A stretch of 64,000 nt of DNA, from assembly GCF_003589595.1 (NCBI RefSeq), contig NW_020654422.1, forward strand, positions 8,916,138 through 8,980,137, given 5' to 3'. Both the position numbers and the translations under genes were made by a program. The notes below the pieces were generated by a model, which made no database searches, was not told where the DNA came from, and saw only the letters and a program-made list of their open reading frames with translations. Numbering within the stretch: the first letter of the stretch is position 1; each line of letters opens with the position of its first letter. Source of the stretch: Hyposmocoma kahamanoa. Lineage: Eukaryota; Arthropoda; Insecta; Lepidoptera; Cosmopterigidae. Shown in pieces: positions 56,520 to 64,000 of this stretch.

Positions 56520-56824
56520 CTGCAATCAAACCGACTCAAATTAAGTCTGCGAGTCGCATTATGAATGCAAACTTATATATACTAGGTACGATTTTAATGC
56601 TTACAGTCCATACCTATAAAATTACTAAGCATAAATTACATATTAGAACAAATTGAACAAGCATTAACTTTGATTGTTGTAAGGAATAATATTTAATACA
56701 CTATTGCATAAGTCAAATAAAAATAATGATGACTATGTTTGTGAGCTTATTAAATGCATAAATATTTAGATAACAACAATGTTTCAACAACGTACCAGGA
56801 AAACTGCGTGCGAGCCTCATTTTT

Positions 56825-57018
56825 AACCGACTTCAAAAAAAGGAGGAGGTTCTCAATTCGACTGCATGTTTTTTTTGTGTGTATGTTACCGATTTTGATG
56901 ATTCTTTTCTATTGGAAAGAGGATACCTCAGAAGTGGTCCCATTTAAATTTGAAGAAAATATTCCACCACTAAGGGTGGCATACTAGGTGGTGAATGACT
57001 TTTGAGGTAGGTTTTTTA
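56825..57018 (+). repeat. Repeat G, copy upstream of CARP exon 1
   Basis: AACCGACTTCAAAAAAAGGA, TCCCATTTAAATTTGAAGAA, TATTCCACCACTAAGGGTGG, TTGAGGTAGGTTTTT. A 77-codon frame through it is an artefact. Confidence 0.7.
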
Positions 57019-58199
57019 GTACTCTGTACTGATCATTATTTCTATCAATGTTCCGTAGTATATATAGTCACAGCGCGTGACGATGATAATGTTTTCTTAG
57101 ATCATCGTAAAATATAACACAATGGTGGTCGCAATGAATTAAGCCCTCGTAATATAAAAGTTGTATAAGTTTAATTATTTATTAGCAAAATATCGCCATT
57201 TTCACCTTATGTGCTAAGGCAACTCGCACAAGTTATGCTCGTTTGCTGCGGCTGTTGACCTCACGCAAGGGTCGAGCGTAAATCATCGGGGAGTGTTGCA
57301 AGTTATTGTTTATTGCGTACGCTTACCTCATAAAGTATAAGTATCAATTTGTAGGTAGTCCTAATTTATATAATTAGATTTATTACGAAGCTGACATACT
57401 TATATTACTGTAAGAAGCTAGCTATAAACATGCTATCACGTCTATCTACCGTCTGTCGTGTGTGTGGTATGTGTGAGTAGGCGACTACGGATCTTAAATT
57501 AGTGCGTTCGGAAACGGGTCGTACGAATCTTTTCATACTGAAAATAAAAACGGACTCCATTCAAGTCTTGTGCGGTCTCTTGGTGAGTCAATCACAATAT
57601 GATAAAATATATTACTTAAAATTATTGTTGCAATCATTGTACTTGTTGTTGCAATAATTGTATTTGATGGGCTCAGGTGGAAACAAGTTACATTATCACG
57701 TTCAACAGCATGTTGTTTATTTCAATCGCTTTTGTTTTCAGTGCACCCTCTTTTACTCTTGGTAACTGTCTAGTACATTATAAAGTAATTTTCCCAAATT
57801 ATTTAGGTTTTTTTGTTGCTAAAACCTACTCATGTGTCTATTTCTTTGGCAATTTGAATTGAAAATATTTAAGAAATGAATTTATTTGTTACTTAACTAA
57901 TTTATATAGAGCACTTATTTTATTTACGTTAACATTGGCAGGTTAAGAAGTTGTTGATTTTCCTTATTTTTATTGGACTTCGAAATGGATTCCCGAATTT
58001 GCGTCATAAAGAAAGATTTACAAGATTAAAATTTCTCCTTTTACTTTCTTAAGTCCTCTTCATTAAGATTATGAAATTATGATACTCATAATAACGCAAG
58101 CAATTAATTCAAAGACGCTTAGCCAGGGTTCTTGAGTTGTAATTATCTGCGAAGTATCGTTTTCAAATAAGCAGGTTTATATACTCTTCATTAGGGGTC
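57019..58199. other. No recognised feature
   Basis: I looked here for the missing CARP first exon (minus strand, Met plus hydrophobic stretch, donor after phase 1) and found no convincing candidate. Confidence 0.35.
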
Positions 58200-58220
58200 G
58201 TTAAATTTACTCGTAATCGC

Positions 58221-59168
58221 TTGCTCTTGAAAGTTATCAGTCGTCATTTCGGTATTGTTCTCTGGGCTCTATGTAAGATTCTAAATATACATTTATGTAC
58301 TATTAGTTTAGTCATCCTTTTTTGTGTTAAATATTTACACGTGATCAAATTTTCGAAGTCCATAAATAAAGCGAATGCAACTATTGACCAAGCGATCCAA
58401 TTTGTTGAGAAGTTCCTGAGTGGTATCAGCATAACACACATCAGCATAATTAAGGATAGGAAAAATAGTGGCCTGTACTAAGAGGATTTTCGTTGCGGTG
58501 GGTAGAAAGTTATTGAACTGGTAGAACGATCTTAAGGATCTTACCAATGATCTTCTGACTAATGCAATTAATCTGAGGTTTCCAGCTTAAAGTACTATCA
58601 ATGTGCAGTCCCAGATTCACAACATGAGGTGCGAAAACAATAGGTGTATCATTATAAGAAAGAGGCGCGACAGAGCTCATGTCCAACCTAGTCAAAGCAT
58701 GAGAACTACCCACGACAATACCTTGGCACTTACTTGGGTTGACACTGATGCCAAACTTACTCGACCAATCAGCGATACGCCGCAGGTCTTCATTACGCGC
58801 TAGTATCGCATCATCCAGGCAGTTAATCTTGGCCTGCGCGTATATTTGCAGATCATCTGCATACAGATGGTAAGAATTGTGGAGGATAGGACAAATTAAA
58901 TTGATGAAAACGGAGAACAATAGAGGGGAAAGAATTCCACCTTGGGGGACACCTGCCTCAAGGCCTGACCAATTAGACAAGGAGTCTTTAGCACGAACCA
59001 CTTGCTTGCGTCCTCGAAGATATGAAGAAAACCAGTCCAGTTCCGGAGGAGATTCGCAGATATGCAAGGATAGCAAGAAGGATATCACGGTCAACAGCAT
59101 TGAAAGCGTTAGAAAAATCAATGAGGACTGACAACAGTGAATCCTCCATGCCCTCCTGAATGTCCTCT
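58221..59168 (-). mobile_element. LINE fragment with reverse transcriptase palm
   Basis: Minus strand: motif A LIDFSNAFNAVDRDILLAIL, a frameshift near 59040, WFSSYLRGRKQVVRA, AGVPQGGILSPLLFSVFINL (motif B), YHLYADDLQIYAQA with the catalytic YADD, then GISVNPSKCQGIVVGS and NLGLHIDSTLSWKPQI. A second frameshift at about 58530 leads into LRSFYQFNNFLPTATKILL, LNYADVCYADTTQ and NSCIRFIYGLRKFDHV. 5' and 3' ends are lost. Clade not determined. Confidence 0.88.
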
Positions 59169-59309
59169 GTAATTACTATTTAATTACTGATGAAATGTAA
59201 TTAGCCTGTTTGACGTTGTTGTTGCCTGTGTCGTCACTCGCAACTTAAAGTCAGACAACCCTATTAATATTATATTAGTAAGTTTATTGAATAGACGATG
59301 TTTCACTGT

Positions 59310-59600
59310 AATGATATTCAATTATTATTTGTGAAATGACTCTACTACCTAGTTTGTTATAATTATTAATAGATAGTTTGGACACTAAGAAAAATTCCTT
59401 CGGTCCGACTGGCGAAAACTCGTAAAAACTAGAAACAAAAATCTGCAACAAGCACATAGAAATATTCGTAAGGTCTATTGCTTTGTTCCCTAGCTCAGTT
59501 AGGAAAGTGACATACATGGCATGCTGATGGCTCTGGTTCGAATCCAGCAGGATCGAATGAAATTTTCTCAGTGCTCGGTCTTTGTATAAGTAGTTATCAC
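59310..59600 (+). mobile_element. SINE F, head-to-head pair
   Basis: A 3' fragment on the minus strand (59310-59405; ATTTGTGAAATGACTCTACT, then CCTTCGGTCCGACTGG) directly adjoins a plus copy (59430-59600; CCTAGCTCAGTTAGG, B box GGTTCGAATCCAGC). Confidence 0.72.
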
Positions 59601-59777
59601 CCTATTATTATTTTAGTTGTACTTACAGGTTGCAAAACGTAATTTGAAAAAATTAAATTTGTTCGTGCTATATTGAAATAACCTTTGATTTTTATACCAG
59701 TATCGTGGTCTAGCAACTCGATTACGGGAGTATGATTATGAAATATATCCTAAACGCCAGAAATATAAAACGTACCC

Positions 59778-59827
59778 AAAAAAAGTACCCTTTCATATCT
59801 CATTAGATATGAAGGGGTACTTTTTTT
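59778..59827. repeat. 23-bp hairpin next to repeat A
   Basis: Arms AAAAAAAGTACCCTTTCATA... and complement with 22 of 23 pairs and a CATT loop. The word GGTACTTTTGAAAGTACC, itself a palindrome, recurs at about 59950 inside repeat A. Confidence 0.85.
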
Positions 59828-59835
59828 GTGATACG

Positions 59836-60115
59836 AAGTGACGGGACGAATAAGTCTTGTGCCTGGTGGTAAGCGACACGCCTGTCCATAACAGTTGCAG
59901 TGCCGCTCAGAGCTTTAGATCACAAAGATCAGACCCTTCTGAACGTACAGGTACTTTTGAAAGTACCCTTACTGCCACTGCGCCCGTCAGCTTGAGACAT
60001 AAGTTGACAAGTCTCATGTGTATGTAACGCTCACATTACTGCTTATCGGTAGGTAATAGGTAAGGTGGCAGTACTTCCCTAGACGAACTCTTTCACAAGG
60101 AGCTCTACTGCTACA
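59836..60115 (+). repeat. Dispersed repeat A, near full copy
   Basis: AAGTGACGGGACGAATAAGT, GGTAAGCGACACGCCTGTCC, AGCTTGAGACATAAGTTGAC, GACGAACTCTTTCACAAGG. Has a short insertion with GTACTTTTGAAAGTAC. Confidence 0.75.
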
Positions 60116-63100
60116 AAACTGCCATAAATATTTAAGATAGCTACTTTTACTTACAGGAAACATTCCTTTATTTATATGAATAACTGCATTAACACATATT
60201 TTCTAAAGAAACATATTATTATGATATTATCTATAAAACTTAAATTTCTCTTCAACAAACATACTTTATTATTGGAGAGATCAGATATTCATCTTTAATA
60301 TTGACAATGTTGTAGTGAGCGTTTATTTTTTTCATTTTTAGTTGGTTCGATTAGGGACTCAGGTAAGCTTTTCGAAAAATTTATGAATGCAGTTATTCAT
60401 ATAAAAAATAAAAACAATATTGCATTTAAGTAAATTACCCATCTTAATCAATGGTATAGTATGAATCATAATTATATGTCCAAAATCTGGAAGGGGGTAA
60501 CTGAGCAATAAAATATATTTTCAATGGTAGTTTCCTATTTTTGACGATAATAAACATTAAGAATTATTTATTATTTATTTATTTATTTATTTATTTAGGA
60601 TATCTAATTATAATTCGTGTTAAAGTTTAAGAAGTTTCCCTTCATGTCCCATTGATTTTTTCCACCCCGTATAATATTGTAATTTGTAAATTCGCCTACG
60701 ACGAAGAAGATTCTATTTATAAACAGACCTGTTCGTTTCTAATAATACAGTTTCCATCACTGTTTCAGCGATTTCCGATGAAGTCTGTAATAAAATTCAA
60801 GAAGCAAAAGTACAAATACACAATTCCGAAGCGCGGAGTTGAAATACACAGCAATCGCGAAACTTACTCGATACACGCCTGATTTATGCTTTTAATTTAA
60901 ATTTTTGCATTCGCCAGGCGAAGTTCGCCACGGACGCGCCGCCTGCATAGCAAATATATGTTACAGTCGACTCGGGGTCGTTTCAGTTTCGATTCGATAC
61001 GGCTTGAGCGAACTGTCGACTTTTAATCTTTTAATGCTACTCAACAAACTTCTGACTCGTGGAATACGCTTATTTATTCGGAACGGTGGGTTGCATGAGA
61101 TATACTGGATTTAATGTTCATATTCAACATTTGAGAAGTTTGTTTCATAATTAATTTTACTACTTAATATTTACTTGCACATAGACAAAGTGTTAGTGTT
61201 TCTAATGATTAAAACATAATCGCACCTTTGATGACCCGTTTGAGGGAAAACCTACATTTCAATTATCATCGCAATAAAGAAAACAATTATCTTTGTAAAA
61301 TGCTTAGACACCAATTTTATGGTTACGCAAAGAGAGATAATATTAACTACTCTCGTAACCTGCAATAACCTGCACTAACTACAGCTCAGTGCGGCTTAGA
61401 GCAACTTTACCGGCGAAAACAACACCTGAGGCAACGCCTCGTATCAAATCTATGAATTACTGAACTTTGGAATAGCGCCGTCGCGACTAATCGCAAATTA
61501 TGACTGGCTTTCACCGTCTTCCAGTAAACAATTGCGTTTGTAACAATTAGTGTTATTTACGTTTGCGTAATGAATTTACGGGGTACATGAAAAATGACCT
61601 CGTACATAAAAGAACGACTATAGTTAACCGTTTCGCGTTGTCGTTACGTTTTATTGAATTTGGAATTTAGAACAATCTACTCAGCTCAAAAATATTTTTA
61701 CATTTTGTAGATACTGTGTGTTCGTCTTTCCTAATAACGTAAGTATTTTTGTATTCGTACAAAGGTAGTTTTGCAGCAAGCATACTCGTAAGATTGAATT
61801 CTTATGCATTGTTGCATTTTGCAGACACGATTGCTACGTGAAGGAGGGAAGCGCTCGCCTGGGAGATGCCAGTCAGCGTCTGTTCTTAACTTTCGCTTGG
61901 AAGTCAACAGCGGCCCGCCAAGGGAAATAAGGAATTATCTGCCATGCACTGCAAGAATCACGAACGCTTTAAATATTGAAATGAGATTTCAGTGACCGCG
62001 CAGTCTTAGGATCGCCTCAAAGCAGGTCAAACCCTATTAGCCTCGCTAACCTTAACTTGTTTGAGGGTTCATCTGTAATCTGGTTCACCATTTATATCAC
62101 AAAATTTTATCAAGTGCTCTTAAATGTTAAGTGACAAAATAGCAGAGCCCATTCTTGAGCATTTTGTTGGCGTATTGGTATGGCAATCATACATAATTTT
62201 AAATTGAATTAAAGTGTAGCATTTAGTATAGTATTTTCTTTTTTATTGTATTTTTCTTTTACCACACGCTTAATGCTTATTTTAGTATTTTATTTCAATT
62301 ATAATTTTTTGTATGATTTTATTATAATATTTAAATTTTCAGCAGTTAATGTTATGTCTACTTTCAATTTTAATTTTAATTCTGATTGTATTTTTTTAAT
62401 ACAATCATAAATATTAAACCGTAAACTAGTAGACCTATGTTGTCTTGAACATTATATATAATAATAATTATTATTATTAAAATTTCTACCTATAAAACTA
62501 GACAGCAATTATGGTATAGGTACGCTGCTGTAACACAGCATAGTCAACAAAATTATAAAGGTATCGATGTCGCAATCAAATGCTGAAAACGCGAGCAATT
62601 CTCTGCCGACGTACTCCACAAAGAGGTGCAACCGTGCATCGGAAATGAATCAGTTTCCGTTTTGAGTGAGCTAAATGATATATCTGTGTCTACGTATGCA
62701 CTCTGAACCAGACTTTACACTTTACGCAGTGCCACTCATTGCCAACCTCTGCGTCGTGCAATATTAAACACATCGCACAGTTACGACAGTGGTATACCGA
62801 CATCAATCGATAGTAACTTATAAATCTACTTCTAACTTTGAATGTTTAATTAACAAATTTTTAATTAAATATCATTCTTAATGAATTGTAAGTGATGAAT
62901 AATAAAAGTAATTTATTGAAAAGTAGATTTCGATACCGATTTTCCAACGCAGTGGTCCGTAAGAGCGAATAAAAATGTCATCGGTGTATGAAATAAATAA
63001 ATAAATTCACGTGGAAAATAGGCAATTTCACGGTGCATTGGTTGTTCTTTGCGTGGCATGTGCACTTGTGCTGGCTGCAGGCGTCGCACTCGCGATAACA

Positions 63101-64000
63101 AAAGCTTCCATGGCGCGAATAATTTTAATCGTGCCTGATTTTTATAGCCTTTTTTAAGTCTATTCACAAGTGAAGTTTAATTTGTAGACGTCACTCGTTC
63201 TTTCAACCAACCCTTTGTGAAGAATAAACTGGAGATTTCATATTTTTGTTCTAGTACAAGTGATGGAATTTAGTTCTATTTTGTAATATTTGATGAATTT
63301 ATTATTTTTCGGGCTATTTTGCATTTTTCTCTTTCAGATACCAAAAACAAAATTTTGTAACCCATTTTGTGTATGACATAAATTTGAAGAAATAAGTATA
63401 ATGTTCAATGTGTATAATGAGCTTATATACACAATTGACCTTATAAAATTCCTTTTTTATCTATGTCATATATATTCCTTTTAAATTTATCTACATTCTT
63501 TTTGTATATCATTCATAAGTCACAATAAATAGCTTAATGTATTATGGCTAAAGCTTAGAGGGTGGAAAAAAAAATAAAAGAAGGCTAAAGTGACTGAAAG
63601 AACGTATGATTGCTCAATATTGTCTATTCCTTATTAAAAATAGGAAAGAAATAACGTTATATGAACTATACAATACCATCTCTTTCTTTTTTGATGTTCC
63701 AAATCGTCTTATCGAGTATAATGTTTAACTCTTAGAATAATAACGCATAGAATAATAGTTTCATATCAAACGAACTGTCACAAGTGAGGCAAAAATCAAA
63801 TTCATATAGGCTTGGTTTTAGTAGTAGGTTAATTTTCGGTTTTAGTGAATATTTATATAAAAATACAAGTTGAAACGCGTTACTTCCTTGTGGAATGTGA
63901 TGTTAGTATCTATTTTATGTTTGTCTGACGTATTTTTACACTCATTTACCGCACATTTCGTCATTTTTAGCTAAAATTCTTGAGCTGTTCGCGGTGCAAG
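60116..64000. other. No recognised gene or transposon
   Basis: (TTTA)n run at about 60568-60598. Compositionally balanced patches at 60900-61020, 61380-61560, 61840-61960 and 62560-62780 might be regulatory or untranslated, but nothing supports a specific call. Open frames here lack domain or splice context. Confidence 0.35.

Noticed and set aside
57240..57275. Candidate first CARP exon (minus strand ATG followed by GTGAGG)
   Set aside because: Only seven codons, no hydrophobic signal sequence.
61804..61995. 63-codon plus frame in GC-richer DNA
   Set aside because: No domain, no splice evidence; could be untranslated exon or regulatory DNA but not shown.
1..64000. CRISPR array, bacterial operon or integrated virus
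   Set aside because: No direct-repeat/spacer array, no ribosome-binding-site-led gene runs, and no viral structural or envelope gene seen; the reverse transcriptase pieces are non-LTR elements.

Overview
This is AT-rich nuclear DNA from an insect, almost certainly a moth or butterfly. The evidence is a spliced gene with short exons and long introns, many dispersed repeats of types common in Lepidoptera (tRNA-derived SINEs, LINE remnants, mariner and hAT elements, several MITE-like palindromic elements, the repeat starting CCGACTTC), and a short (TTAGG)n stretch. No prokaryotic operon, CRISPR array, rRNA or genuine tRNA gene was seen. Most open frames of 60-140 codons in the window are chance, non-ATG, antisense or transposon-derived.

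The one host gene I can support is on the minus strand from about 56.5 kb down to 28.7 kb. I assembled it by hand from nine short exons with consensus splice sites and matching phases. It encodes a secreted carbonic anhydrase-related protein (CARP) of the vertebrate CA10/CA11, insect CARPA/CARPB type. 299 codons are visible, from just after the expected signal peptide to the stop. The 5' exon with the start codon and signal peptide was not found between 56.5 and 64 kb. The largest intron is 16.5 kb and is filled with transposons. The protein keeps two of the three zinc-binding histidines of active carbonic anhydrases; the third is glutamine.

Layout. 1-5 kb: a terminal-repeat element, a MITE with 85-bp inverted ends, and a deleted mariner with TA flanks. 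5-10 kb: mostly unique DNA with a LINE tail and a SINE. 10.8-13 kb: a nearly full-length dead mariner and a MITE nested in dispersed repeat A. 13-17 kb: microsatellites, SINEs and LINE 3' ends. 18.6-19.7 kb: a block with repeated TTCGGTGG motifs. 20.9-26.4 kb: two inverted copies of one SINE, repeat A and another SINE. 26.4-28.7 kb: unique DNA holding the probable CARP 3' UTR. 28.7-40 kb: eight CARP exons with SINEs and MITEs in the introns. 40-56 kb: the large intron, with SINEs, an inverted-repeat MITE, a tandem repeat, LINE fragments, a hAT element with 8-bp target duplication and a mariner deletion derivative. 56.5 kb: the most upstream exon found. 56.8-60.1 kb: a repeat, a LINE reverse-transcriptase fragment with an intact YADD, a SINE and repeat A. 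60.2-64 kb: nothing recognised.

I did not find a convincing new multi-gene system. The most useful results are the exon-level CARP model, its partly retained metal site, and several nested transposon structures whose ends and target duplications can be read directly. Repeat names (A, B, C, D, E, F, G, T) are labels used only in this annotation.
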